Source of the DNA: Rhodocyclaceae bacterium
GTDB taxonomy: Bacteria; Pseudomonadota; Gammaproteobacteria; Burkholderiales; Rhodocyclaceae
Direction: 5' to 3'
Assembly: GCA_023230455.1 (NCBI GenBank)
Contig: JALNXH010000001.1
Coordinates: forward strand, 186,001-250,000
Length of the DNA stretch: 64,000 bases
This document shows, in pieces, positions 51,948-60,475 of the stretch. The position numbers and the translations under genes were made by a program. The notes under the pieces were generated by a model. It was not told where the DNA came from and did no database searches. It was given only the letters and a program-made list of their open reading frames with translations. Each line of letters begins with the position of its first letter. The stretch's first letter is position 1.

Positions 51948-52697
51948 TTAATGAATGTCTTTCCAGAACTCGCGTTTCAGCGAGTAGGCCAAGACGAAAA
52001 GAACCGCTAGCGCTGCCAGCACGAACATGCCAAGAGTCTTGCGGGTTCCGGCCATGGGTTCACCCATGTATTGCAGATACGCGACCAGATCAGCCACCGC
52101 ATCGTCGAACTCTTCCGGCTTCAATTTGCCGGGCTTGACGAGCTCGAATTTCTCAAAGTGCTTAACCATGTTGCCATGGCCGTCGGCCTTCTCAGCGAAG
52201 TGAGCAACCTGCTCACCTTGGAGTTCCCAGAGCACATGCGGCATGCCGACATTCTCGAACGCAATGTTGTTCCATCCGGTAGGACGGTTCTGATCACGAT
52301 AGAAACCACGAAGATAAGTGTAAAGCCAGTCAGGGCCGGTGCCATTTTCCGAGGCACGTGAGCGTGCGATCACGGTCAGGTCGGGCGGCGCGGCGCCGAA
52401 CCACACTTTGGCATCGTCCCGCTGCATGGATATCCGCATCAATTCACCGGTCTTCTCCGCCGTGTAAAGGAGATCGTCCTTGATCTGCTGCTCCGTCAGA
52501 CCGATGTCCTTCAAGCGGTTGTAGCGCATGTAGGAGGCGGAATGGCAGTTCAGACAGTAGTTAACAAACAGCTTGGCACCACGCTGCAAGGCAGCATCGT
52601 CGCCCGAGCGGTCCGGCGCCTTGTCAAGGTGCAGTTCGCCGCCACTGGCGAACGCCAGGAAAGGTGCGAAGATCAGCACAAGAAACGTCTTTTTCAT
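51948..52697 (-). CDS. petC: Ubiquinol-cytochrome c reductase, cytochrome c1 subunit
   Basis: Heme c subunit of the bc1 complex, passing electrons from the Rieske protein to soluble cytochrome c. The 249-residue precursor has a signal peptide (1-18), heme motif C48-LN-C51-H52, axial-Met region ENVGMPHVLWELQG and a C-terminal membrane anchor (GMFVLAALAVLFVLAYSLKREF). ATG at 52697 overlaps the last base of the petB stop. Confidence 0.97.
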   Translation of the reverse strand: MKKTFLVLIFAPFLAFASGGELHLDKAPDRSGDDAALQRGAKLFVNYCLNCHSASYMRYNRLKDIGLTEQQIKDDLLYTAEKTGELMRISMQRDDAKVWFGAAPPDLTVIARSRASENGTGPDWLYTYLRGFYRDQNRPTGWNNIAFENVGMPHVLWELQGEQVAHFAEKADGHGNMVKHFEKFELVKPGKLKPEEFDDAVADLVAYLQYMGEPMAGTRKTLGMFVLAALAVLFVLAYSLKREFWKDIH

Positions 52698-54010
52698 TAT
52701 CCAGTCACCCTTTCCGGTTCGGGTTTGCACTTGTCGATCTTTGACCACCAGGGCATGGTGATGAAGAAGAGGAAGTAATAGACCGAGAAAATCTGGGCAA
52801 CGGGAGCGCCCGGAATCACACCGAAGAAGGCATAGGACGGCGGCTTGGTACCAAGGATGCCGAGGATAACGAAACCGAATACCCAGATAGAAAGCAGCGT
52901 CTTAAAGATCGGGCCACGATAGCGGATCGACTTAGCCGGGCTACGATCAAGCCAGGGAAGCGCGCCCAGAATCACAACCGCGGCGCCCATGGCCACAACC
53001 CCCCAAAACTTCGCGTCGATCCAGAACAGCGGAAACGTAACGGCGCGCAGGACCGAATAGTACGGCGTGAAATACCACACCGGCGCAATGTGCGGGGGTG
53101 TCTTCAGCGGGTCGGCGGGAATGAAGTTGTTGTATTCAAGGAAATAACCGCCGAACTCGGGCATGAAACAGAGCACGATGGTAAACACCATCAGGAATAC
53201 CACCACGCCGACGATGTCCTTCACCGTGTAGTACGGGTGGAAGGGAATGCCGTCAAGGGGAATCCCCTTGTCATTCTTGTACTTCTTGATTTCGACGCCA
53301 TCCGGATTGTTCGAGCCGACCTCATGCAGCGCCATAATGTGCGCTGCGACGAGCCCGACCAGAACCAATGGAATAGCAATGACATGGAAGGAAAAGAATC
53401 GGTTTAGCGTCGCGTCGGAAACCACATAGTCGCCACGGATGAACAGCGACAAATCAGGTCCGATCAACGGAATCGCCGAGAACAGATTAACGATCACCTG
53501 CGCACCCCAGAAGGACATTTGCCCCCAAGGCAACAAATAGCCGAAGAACGCCTCTCCCATCAGGCACAGAAATATCAACAGACCGAATACCCAGATCAAC
53601 TCGCGCGGCTTGCGATAGGAACCGTAGAGCAGACCGCGGAACATGTGCAGATACACCACGATGAAGAAGGCTGAAGCCCCGGTCGAATGCATGTAGCGAA
53701 TAATCCAACCCAATGGCACATCGCGCATGATGTACTCGACGCTGGCGAATGCCACCGGCACGCCGGCGGCATTCAGTGCAGCATCCGGCTTGAAGTGCAT
53801 GGTAAGGAAGATGCCGGTCACAATCTGGTTCACCAGCACTAACAGGGCGAGAGAACCAAAAAAATACCAGAAGTTGAAGTTCTTCGGCGCGTAGTATTCG
53901 GACAGATGGTCGCGCCACAACGACATCAGCGGAAAACGCGCATCGACCCACTCAAGGGTGTTGCCGACCAGAGTGCCGTCCGACTTGTGCTTTTCGACGT
54001 TGCTGGCCAT
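52697..54010 (-). CDS. petB: Ubiquinol-cytochrome c reductase, cytochrome b subunit
   Basis: Membrane core of the bc1 complex with both quinone sites and hemes bL and bH. The 437-residue protein has eight helices. Heme-ligand helices show YMHSTGASAFFIVVYLHMFRG and FFSFHVIAIPLVLVGLVAAHI; the Qo-site motif is DPLKTPPHIAPVWYF, a PPHI in place of the usual PEWY, with the Tyr retained nearby (VWYFTPYY). Normal length for an undivided bacterial cytochrome b. Four bases after petA. Confidence 0.96.
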   Translation of the reverse strand: MASNVEKHKSDGTLVGNTLEWVDARFPLMSLWRDHLSEYYAPKNFNFWYFFGSLALLVLVNQIVTGIFLTMHFKPDAALNAAGVPVAFASVEYIMRDVPLGWIIRYMHSTGASAFFIVVYLHMFRGLLYGSYRKPRELIWVFGLLIFLCLMGEAFFGYLLPWGQMSFWGAQVIVNLFSAIPLIGPDLSLFIRGDYVVSDATLNRFFSFHVIAIPLVLVGLVAAHIMALHEVGSNNPDGVEIKKYKNDKGIPLDGIPFHPYYTVKDIVGVVVFLMVFTIVLCFMPEFGGYFLEYNNFIPADPLKTPPHIAPVWYFTPYYSVLRAVTFPLFWIDAKFWGVVAMGAAVVILGALPWLDRSPAKSIRYRGPIFKTLLSIWVFGFVILGILGTKPPSYAFFGVIPGAPVAQIFSVYYFLFFITMPWWSKIDKCKPEPERVTG

Positions 54011-54013
54011 GGA

Positions 54014-54619
54014 TTACGCCCCCTTCTTGTTTTCGCCAATCAGAATCTTCGATTCCGAAAGGTATACATGCGGCGGAATCGGCAGGTTGTCCGGCGCGGG
54101 CTTGCTCTTGAACACTCGGCCGGCAAGATCAAAGGTCGAACCGTGGCAAGGGCAAAGGAATCCGCCCTGCCAATCGGCAGCCACCCCAGATTCGGCACCG
54201 GTCTTGAACTTATCCGAGGGCGAGCAACCGAGGTGCGTACAGATACCTACCACGACCATGTACTCGGGTTTAAGTGCACGCGTTTCCGGATCAAGACCTT
54301 CGGGCGGTTGAAACTCAGATTGCTTGCGATCGGATTTTGGGTCGGCGACCTGATCGTCGGTCTTGCGCAACCCATCGATCATTTCCTTAGTACGGTGAAT
54401 GATCCACACCGGCTTTCCGCGCCACTCCACAGTCATCATCTGCCCTGGAGCCAATTTGCTGATGTCAGCCTCAACCGGAGCACCGGCTGATTTGGCCCGC
54501 TCGGACGGAGCCATGCTTGCCAGGAACGGCACAGCGGCAGCCACGCCGGCAACACCGCCAGCCGCAGCAGTAGCGACAAGCAGTCGCCGTCGGCCACAGT
54601 CCACTTTTTCGTCACTCAT
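54014..54619 (-). CDS. petA: Ubiquinol-cytochrome c reductase, Rieske iron-sulfur subunit
   Basis: High-potential [2Fe-2S] protein that takes the first electron from quinol. The 201-residue protein has a twin-arginine signal-anchor (GRRRLLVATAAAGG), and both cluster boxes: C127-T-H129-LG-C132 and C156-P-C158-H159-GS. Cluster ligands are C127, H129, C156, H159, with the C132-C158 disulfide. First gene of petABC; a TATAAT lies 58-63 bases before its start. Confidence 0.97.
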   Translation of the reverse strand: MSDEKVDCGRRRLLVATAAAGGVAGVAAAVPFLASMAPSERAKSAGAPVEADISKLAPGQMMTVEWRGKPVWIIHRTKEMIDGLRKTDDQVADPKSDRKQSEFQPPEGLDPETRALKPEYMVVVGICTHLGCSPSDKFKTGAESGVAADWQGGFLCPCHGSTFDLAGRVFKSKPAPDNLPIPPHVYLSESKILIGENKKGA

Positions 54620-54676
54620 ATTGGTGGGATCCCTGAAAATGGAAGTGTTTGAGTCGGTCTGACCCGAAAGCCGTCG

Positions 54677-54682
54677 ATTATA
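54677..54682 (-). promoter_or_regulatory. Candidate -10 element of petABC
   Basis: A perfect TATAAT on the minus strand, 58 bases before petA. The best -35 candidate (TTCCAT at 18 bases) is weak, so an activator may be needed. Confidence 0.45.
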
Positions 54683-54757
54683 GCGAAATCAGCCTGGTGA
54701 ATGGAAGCGGCGCAACAAACTCACTCAAAAAAATGCATAAATTGAGCGTTTTGTCAG

Positions 54758-55969
54758 TTAAATTACACCATCTTCGCTTAACTTATGAATCTCATGAATT
54801 CCATACCCAATCCTGCCAAGTACTTCTTTGGTGTGCTGCCCCAAAGCAGGACCGATCCAGCAGGTAACCCCCGGGGTGGCTGAGAGCTTAGGCACGATCC
54901 CTGGAATCCGCATCGGCTGCCCGTCCGGCAAATTCACTGTTTCCAGCATTTCACGGGCAATGAACTGTGGGTCGCTAAACATGTCGGCAACCGAATAGAT
55001 GCGGCTGGCAGGCGTTTCCGCAGTCGCGGCGACTTGCAACACCTCGCACTCATCATGAGACGAGACCCAATCTCCAATTGCGCCATAAATCTCACGGGAG
55101 CGCAAATCACGACCGGCGTTGTCCGCTAACGAAGAGTCGTTCGCGAGGTCGTCGCGACCAATGGCGGCCATGAAGCGCCGAAAAATCGCATCACCGTTAG
55201 CGCCGATGGCCACATGTTTGCCATCCTGGGTAGTGAAGGTATTGGATGGAGTGATCCCGGGCATGACGTTACCGGTGCGTTCACGGATGAAGCCGAATAT
55301 GTCGAACTCAGGCACAAGGCTTTCCATCATCGAAAACACGGCTTCGTAGAGCGCGACATCCACCACTTGCCCGCTGCCGCCAGCGACCTCACGATGACGC
55401 AGCGCCAGAAGGGCGCCCAACGCGCCCCACAGTGCCGCAATCGAGTCGCCAATGGAGATACCTGTCTTCACCGGCGGACGGTCTGGAAATCCCGTTACGT
55501 AACGCAATCCACCCATTGATTCGCCGATCGCTCCGAAGCCTGGCTGCGCAGCCATCGGCCCGGTCTGGCCGAACCCAGAAAGCCGCACCATTACCAAGCC
55601 AGGATTGATCGCGGAAAGTTGCTCCCATCCTAGGCCGAGCTTTTCCAGCACGCCCGGGCGAAAATTCTCCACCACGATGTCCGCATCCTTCACCAAACGG
55701 CGAATCACTTCCTTGCCGTCAGGATGCTTGAGATTGACAGTGACCGACTTCTTGTTTCTCGACTGCACGTACCACCACAGCGAAGTACCTTGATAAAGCT
55801 TGCGCCACTTGCGCAAGGGATCACCTTCGCCGGGAGCTTCTATCTTGATGACCTCGGCACCAAACTCGGCGAGAATGCGAGTACAGAAAGGCCCCGCGAT
55901 CAGCGTGCCGAACTCGATCACGCGAACCCCTGCAAGCGGCTTCGGCGCCGATCCGGCGGGATCGCTCAT
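54758..55969 (-). CDS. CaiB/BaiF-family CoA-transferase (type III)
   Basis: Moves CoA between carboxylic acids by an aspartyl-acyl anhydride. The 403-residue protein has the N-terminal fold motif GVRVIEFGTLIAGPFCTRIL, SRNKKSVTVNLKHP, and the catalytic Asp175 in SIGDSIAALWGALGALLALR. Members act on carnitine, bile acids, methylmalate, oxalate or aromatic acids; substrate is not deducible here. Its ATG overlaps the recR stop by four bases (ATGA), so it is read from the dnaX-ybaB-recR transcript, an unusual companion. Confidence 0.9.
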   Translation of the reverse strand: MSDPAGSAPKPLAGVRVIEFGTLIAGPFCTRILAEFGAEVIKIEAPGEGDPLRKWRKLYQGTSLWWYVQSRNKKSVTVNLKHPDGKEVIRRLVKDADIVVENFRPGVLEKLGLGWEQLSAINPGLVMVRLSGFGQTGPMAAQPGFGAIGESMGGLRYVTGFPDRPPVKTGISIGDSIAALWGALGALLALRHREVAGGSGQVVDVALYEAVFSMMESLVPEFDIFGFIRERTGNVMPGITPSNTFTTQDGKHVAIGANGDAIFRRFMAAIGRDDLANDSSLADNAGRDLRSREIYGAIGDWVSSHDECEVLQVAATAETPASRIYSVADMFSDPQFIAREMLETVNLPDGQPMRIPGIVPKLSATPGVTCWIGPALGQHTKEVLGRIGYGIHEIHKLSEDGVI

Positions 55970-56565
55970 GAGTAGTCGCGCCGCTCTATCAACGCTTGCG
56001 CCACCGTTGCCGCATCGACGTATTCCAATTCTCCGCCGACGGGTACGCCACGGGCAATACGGCTGACTTTGATGCCTCGTGCATGGAGCATTTCCGACAA
56101 ATAATGTGCCGTGGCCTCCCCCTCGTTGGTGAAGTTTGTCGCCAAAATCACTTCTCGCACGACCCCATCACCCGCCCGCGCCAGCAGGCGGTCGAAGGCC
56201 AATTCACGCGGACCTATACCGTCGAGCGGCGACAGGCGCCCCATCAGCACATAGTAAAGTCCGTTATAGGCATGAGTCTGCTCCATGATATTCAGATCCG
56301 CCGGCATCTCGACGACACACAGCAGCGCTGCGTCGCGCTTGGGCGAGGCACAGCGCTCGCAGACCTCAGATTCGGCGAAGTTGTTGCAGCGAGAACAGTG
56401 GCACAGACGATCCAGCGCCGTGGATAAAGCTGCGGACAGTCGCTCCGCACCGCGCGGATCATGCTGTAGCAGATGATAGGCCATACGTTGGGCCGACTTC
56501 GGCCCAACGCCCGGCAGGCAACGCAAGGCCTCGATCAACGCATCGAGACTACCCGGCAAGGCCAT
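55966..56565 (-). CDS. recR: Recombination protein RecR
   Basis: Works with RecF and RecO to load RecA on gaps. The 199-residue protein has the N-terminal helix-hairpin-helix LRCLPGVGPKSAQRMAYHLL, a four-Cys zinc finger (CHCSRCNNFAESEVCERC), the Toprim domain (LCVVEMPADLNIME, with the Glu) and a C-terminal Walker B-like part (SRIARGVPVGGELEYVD). ATG overlaps the ybaB stop. Confidence 0.97.
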   Translation of the reverse strand: MALPGSLDALIEALRCLPGVGPKSAQRMAYHLLQHDPRGAERLSAALSTALDRLCHCSRCNNFAESEVCERCASPKRDAALLCVVEMPADLNIMEQTHAYNGLYYVLMGRLSPLDGIGPRELAFDRLLARAGDGVVREVILATNFTNEGEATAHYLSEMLHARGIKVSRIARGVPVGGELEYVDAATVAQALIERRDYS

Positions 56566-56894
56566 CAGAACGGCAGCTTCATTCCAGCAGGCAGGTTAAG
56601 CCCTGCTGTGAACGCGCCCATCCGCTCCTGGGTCATGGCCTCCACCCTCCGCGTAGCATCGTTGAGGGCGGCTGCAACCAGATCTTCCAGCATTTCCTTA
56701 TCGTCCATCACCGACGCATCAATGGAAACGCGACGTACATCGTGTTTGCAGGTCATCACCACTTTGACCGCGCCGGCCCCGGACTGGCCCTCGACCTCAA
56801 TGGACGCCAGTTCTTCCTGAGCCTTTTGCATGTTCTGCTGCATCTGCTGGGCCTGTTTCATCAGGGCACCGATATTGCCGAAACCGCCTTTCAT
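56565..56894 (-). CDS. YbaB/EbfC-family nucleoid-associated protein
   Basis: Small DNA-binding protein (109 residues) of the YbaB/EbfC family, a dimer with a tweezers-like fold. Typical are MKGGFGNIGALMKQAQQMQQNMQ at the start, the central VKVVMTCKHDVRRVSID and the helical end NDATRRVEAMTQERMGAFTAG. Located between dnaX and recR as in most proteobacteria. Confidence 0.96.
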   Translation of the reverse strand: MKGGFGNIGALMKQAQQMQQNMQKAQEELASIEVEGQSGAGAVKVVMTCKHDVRRVSIDASVMDDKEMLEDLVAAALNDATRRVEAMTQERMGAFTAGLNLPAGMKLPF

Positions 56895-56907
56895 CGCTTA
56901 CTGCTCC

Positions 56908-58491
56908 TTAAACGGGTTTGATCGTCGATTCATCGATGGTGGCATCGAACATATCCACCACCTCGCGCACAAAGCTGTCTCCCTCGATGGCGGCGATCGC
57001 CTGCCCTTGCCGCTCGCGCTGCTGATTTCGGCTGCGCTGCGCGGGCGTTTCGTCCGCGGTTTCCTCCAGCACGATATTCAGTTTCAAGGGCCGACCATAA
57101 TGGCTCTGCAATTCCGCCTGTAGCTTTTCCTGCTGCGCGCGACCAAGCAGATGCTTATGTGCCGGCGGCAATCGCAACGTAATTTGCTCCTCGCTGTTTT
57201 CCGCCAGCTCACAATGGGCTGCGAGTTGTCGGGCCATGCCGGTCAGCGGCAATCGCGACAGCAGAGCGTGCCAGTCGTGGTCATCCGCCGGTGATGGCGG
57301 CACGGCAGGCGCTGCCGCGACGGGGCGCGCCACTGGGCGCTGAGCCGGGATGGCCGCCTCTGTCGGCAGTTCCGTGCGTGCCAACGGCCGAACTGCTATG
57401 GAAGGCGCACTTTCCGGCCTGAAGGCCAACAGGCGGAGCAGCGTCATGGTGAAGCCAGCGTACTCGTCTGGTGCCAGCGCCAAATCGTCGCGACCATGCA
57501 CCGCAATCTGATAACAAAGTTGCAGAAATTCAGCCTCAAAGGCCTCTGCATAGGGCTGTAGTCGGGCCCGCTCGGCCATGTCAGCAAGGGCTTCAGGAGC
57601 AAACTGGAGCAAAGCGATTCGATGGAACAGCGTCGCCATTTCCTGCAATGCCGATTCAAAACTCAGACTGCGCCCCTCCATCGCATCGGCGATGGCCAGC
57701 AAGGCATGTACTTCATTCGTCGCCAACGCATCCAGCAGCCCATACAGGTAATCGTCGCCGACGGTGCCAAGCATGTCGCGCACCCCTGCTTCCTCTACCT
57801 TGCCTGCGCCATGGGCGATCGCCTGATCGAGCAGCGACAGGGCGTCGCGCATGCTTCCCGAGGCCGCCTTTGCCAGATGGCGTAGCGCAGCCTCCTCGAA
57901 AGATACCTGCTCCGCATCGAGGATTCGACTCAGATGGTCGACGATATGCCCTTGCGGCATCTGCTTCAGATTGAACTGTAGACAGCGGGAGAGCACGGTC
58001 ACCGGAATCTTCTGCGGGTCGGTGGTTGCGAGAATGAATTTGATGTGTTCCGGCGGCTCTTCCAGGGTTTTCAACATGGCATTGAAAGCCGAATTGGAGA
58101 GCATGTGAACTTCGTCGATCACATAAACCTTGAAACGGCCGCGGGTTGGCGCGTAGACGGCGTTTTCGAGCAGCTGCCGCATTTCGTCTACACGGGTATT
58201 GGTGGCCGCATCCACCTCGATCAGGTCCACAAACCGACCGCCGTCGATTTCACTACAGGAGGAACAGACTCCGCACGGCGTTGCGGTAATTCCATTTTCG
58301 CAGTTCAACGCTTTTGCCATGATCCGCGCAATGGTCGTCTTACCCACGCCCCGTGTGCCGGTAAACAGGTAGGCATGGTGCAAACGCTGCTGCTCCAGGG
58401 CATGGGTCAACGCCCTGACGACATGCTCTTGCCCCACCAGAGTGGAAAACGATTTAGGGCGCCACTTGCGCGCGAGAACCTGATAGCTCAT
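56908..58491 (-). CDS. dnaX: DNA polymerase III subunit gamma/tau
   Basis: Clamp-loader ATPase and organiser of the replisome. The 527-residue protein starts MSYQVLARKWRPKSFSTLVG and has Walker A GTRGVGKTT, a four-Cys zinc site (CENGITATPCGVCSSC), the DEVH box in VYVIDEVHML, and sensor motifs ATTDPQKIPVTVLSRC. The C-terminal tau region (about 380-527) is present but shorter than in E. coli (643 in total). I see no A-AAA-AAG slippery site for making a separate gamma form. The ATG at 58491 lies next to the 4.5S RNA gene. Confidence 0.97.
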   Translation of the reverse strand: MSYQVLARKWRPKSFSTLVGQEHVVRALTHALEQQRLHHAYLFTGTRGVGKTTIARIMAKALNCENGITATPCGVCSSCSEIDGGRFVDLIEVDAATNTRVDEMRQLLENAVYAPTRGRFKVYVIDEVHMLSNSAFNAMLKTLEEPPEHIKFILATTDPQKIPVTVLSRCLQFNLKQMPQGHIVDHLSRILDAEQVSFEEAALRHLAKAASGSMRDALSLLDQAIAHGAGKVEEAGVRDMLGTVGDDYLYGLLDALATNEVHALLAIADAMEGRSLSFESALQEMATLFHRIALLQFAPEALADMAERARLQPYAEAFEAEFLQLCYQIAVHGRDDLALAPDEYAGFTMTLLRLLAFRPESAPSIAVRPLARTELPTEAAIPAQRPVARPVAAAPAVPPSPADDHDWHALLSRLPLTGMARQLAAHCELAENSEEQITLRLPPAHKHLLGRAQQEKLQAELQSHYGRPLKLNIVLEETADETPAQRSRNQQRERQGQAIAAIEGDSFVREVVDMFDATIDESTIKPV

Positions 58492-58525
58492 GGCTTGGCG
58501 AGTGGATTCGGAAATAATGAGGGAA

Positions 58526-58630
58526 GGTGTGGCGAGCCTGACCCCCGGCACTTACGGAAAACGGCTGTGGCTGCTGCCTTCCGGCCCTGACCAGATTCAC
58601 CACCCCGCAATGCGGGGAGACCCGCCACAG
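58526..58630 (-). ncRNA. ffs: 4.5S signal recognition particle RNA
   Basis: Read on the minus strand, the RNA has the conserved SRP apical part GGTCAGGGCCGGAAGGCAGC followed by AGCC, and its ends CTGTGGCG and CGCCACACC pair. Length about 105. It sits just upstream of dnaX, and TAGAAT at 58639-58634 could be its -10. The RNA binds Ffh for co-translational targeting. Confidence 0.93.
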
Positions 58631-58705
58631 CGAATTCTAACAGAAGGTTGCAGCCCATCCGCGCCGTTGAAGAAACTGCGGTAATTGCGTTCAAGCGCGT
58701 CGCGG

Positions 58706-59716
58706 CTACATCAGAAAATGCGCTGCCCACCAAGCAACGGCGGAGATCAATGCCGATGCGGGAATGGTCAGTATCCACGCCCAAACAATGCCGCCGGCAA
58801 CACCCCAACGCACATTTCTCGCCCCACGTGTGGAACCGACACCCGCAATCGCGCCAGTGATAGTGTGCGTGGTCGACACGGGAATCCCCAGACCGGTGGC
58901 CATAAACAGCGTCAATGCCCCCCCGAAGTTGGCACTGAAGCCACGCGGCTGGTCAAGCTTGGTAATGCGCTGCCCCATTGTGCGAACAATGCGCCATCCG
59001 CCGAACAGTGTACCGAGCCCCATCGACAGATAGCAGGAGACGATCACCCAGGTATCAGGTCGCCCGAGCGACGGATCGGAGAGGTTTGCTGCGATCAGCA
59101 GCATCCAGATGATGCCGATGGTTTTCTGTGCATCGTTACCGCCATGACCCAAACTGTACATCGCAGCCGAAATTAATTGCAGCCGTCTGAATACGTTATC
59201 CGCCCTGCCCGCCGGAACCCTATGGCAGACCCAGGCAACAATTACCATGATCGTCCCGCCGAGGGCGAACCCCAGTAGCGGCGCCAGGAAAATGAACAGC
59301 ACCGCCTTGCCCACGCCCCCCCAAACCAACGCACCGAAGCCCGCCTTGGCGATCGCCGAACCCACCAGTCCACCGATCAAGGCATGCGAGGAACTCGACG
59401 GAATACCGTAGTACCAAGTGATGATGTTCCACGCAATGGCCCCGATCAGCGCACCGAAGATCACATACTGATCCACTATGGTCGGATCGATGGTGCCCTT
59501 GCCAATCGTGCTCGCCACTTTGAGCTGAAAAACAAGAATCGCGATGACGTTGAATACGGCAGCCCAGATCACCGCCTGATGAGGCTTGAGGACGCGCGTC
59601 GACACCACAGTGGCGATGGAATTGGCCGCGTCGTGAAAGCCGTTCATGAAATCGAACGCCAGGGCCAGCGCCACCAGGAGCATCAGAGCGCCGAGGCTGA
59701 TATCGAGGGAAGCCAT
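58706..59716 (-). CDS. Pit-type inorganic phosphate transporter
   Basis: Low-affinity, proton-coupled phosphate (metal-phosphate) importer. The 336-residue membrane protein has about ten helices and two inverted PHO4/Pit signature repeats: DFMNGFHDAANSIATVVST near residue 22 and SLGHGGNDAQKTIGIIWM near 193, plus GIPVSTTHTITGAIAGVG near 275. It is much shorter than E. coli PitA (499), like the bacterial Pit class usually paired with a DUF47 protein, as here: the DUF47 gene ends 14 bases upstream. Confidence 0.94.
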   Translation of the reverse strand: MASLDISLGALMLLVALALAFDFMNGFHDAANSIATVVSTRVLKPHQAVIWAAVFNVIAILVFQLKVASTIGKGTIDPTIVDQYVIFGALIGAIAWNIITWYYGIPSSSSHALIGGLVGSAIAKAGFGALVWGGVGKAVLFIFLAPLLGFALGGTIMVIVAWVCHRVPAGRADNVFRRLQLISAAMYSLGHGGNDAQKTIGIIWMLLIAANLSDPSLGRPDTWVIVSCYLSMGLGTLFGGWRIVRTMGQRITKLDQPRGFSANFGGALTLFMATGLGIPVSTTHTITGAIAGVGSTRGARNVRWGVAGGIVWAWILTIPASALISAVAWWAAHFLM

Positions 59717-59730
59717 GGATGAGTGGTCTT

Positions 59731-60369
59731 TCAGGCGTTTTCGAGAACAATGCCCTCGATGATGTTGGCCACGTCTTCGCAGCGGTCTGTAATCGACTCC
59801 AGCAATTCATACACGCCCTTAAGCTTGATCAACTGCCGCGTATCGCTCTCCTCGCGGAAAAGTTTTGCCATACCCTGACGCATCACACGGTCGGCGTCGG
59901 ATTCCAATTGGTCGATTTCCTCGCAGGTACGCAGAATCGCCGACGCATTGTCCATATTGGACAACAGCCCGACCGCGGTCTTGACGCGTTCGCAACAGGA
60001 GACACAGATGTCGGCCAGACGCCGCGCTTCCTCGGTCAGCCGGCGCACATCATAGAGGTGCATGGTTTCAGCGACGTCCTGAGTCAGGTCCAGGATATCG
60101 TCCATGCGTACGATCAACTGATGGATTTCGTCCCGATCCAGGGGGGTATTGAAAGACGTATGTAGCAGCGCCACGGTGTCGTGGGTGATTTTGTCGGCAC
60201 GCGTTTCGATCTCGTCGATCAGTCGAGCATGTTCGGCCAGGGCTTCGGCGCCAAGTTCCAGATCCCCGACCAGCGCCTGCAACTGACGGCCTCCAGCGAC
60301 AATCAACTCGGCATGGGCATTGAAATTCTCGAAGAACCTACCCTCCCTGGGCATCAGTTTGGAGAACAT
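59731..60369 (-). CDS. DUF47/PhoU-like Pit accessory protein
   Basis: A 212-residue all-helical protein related to PhoU. Features: ETRADKITHDTVALLHTSFNTPLDR, DDILDLTQDVAETM, EEIDQLESDADRVMRQGM and the C-terminal LESITDRCEDVANIIEGIVL, where ExxxD metal-binding patterns recur. Such proteins are encoded beside Pit transporters and regulate or assist them. Cotranscribed upstream of the Pit gene. Confidence 0.93.
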   Translation of the reverse strand: MFSKLMPREGRFFENFNAHAELIVAGGRQLQALVGDLELGAEALAEHARLIDEIETRADKITHDTVALLHTSFNTPLDRDEIHQLIVRMDDILDLTQDVAETMHLYDVRRLTEEARRLADICVSCCERVKTAVGLLSNMDNASAILRTCEEIDQLESDADRVMRQGMAKLFREESDTRQLIKLKGVYELLESITDRCEDVANIIEGIVLENA

Positions 60370-60475
60370 ATCGACTCGCCTTCTTGTCTACGGAACGGCG
60401 CGCAGTTTAACAGCGGGTCGGCCTCCCCGAGTTGATAGAATGCAGCGTTGGCCCTCTAGTGCTCACGCACCTTCC

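Noticed and set aside
56908..58491. Programmed frameshift in dnaX giving a separate gamma subunit
   Set aside because: No A-AAA-AAG type slippery heptamer is visible on the coding strand.
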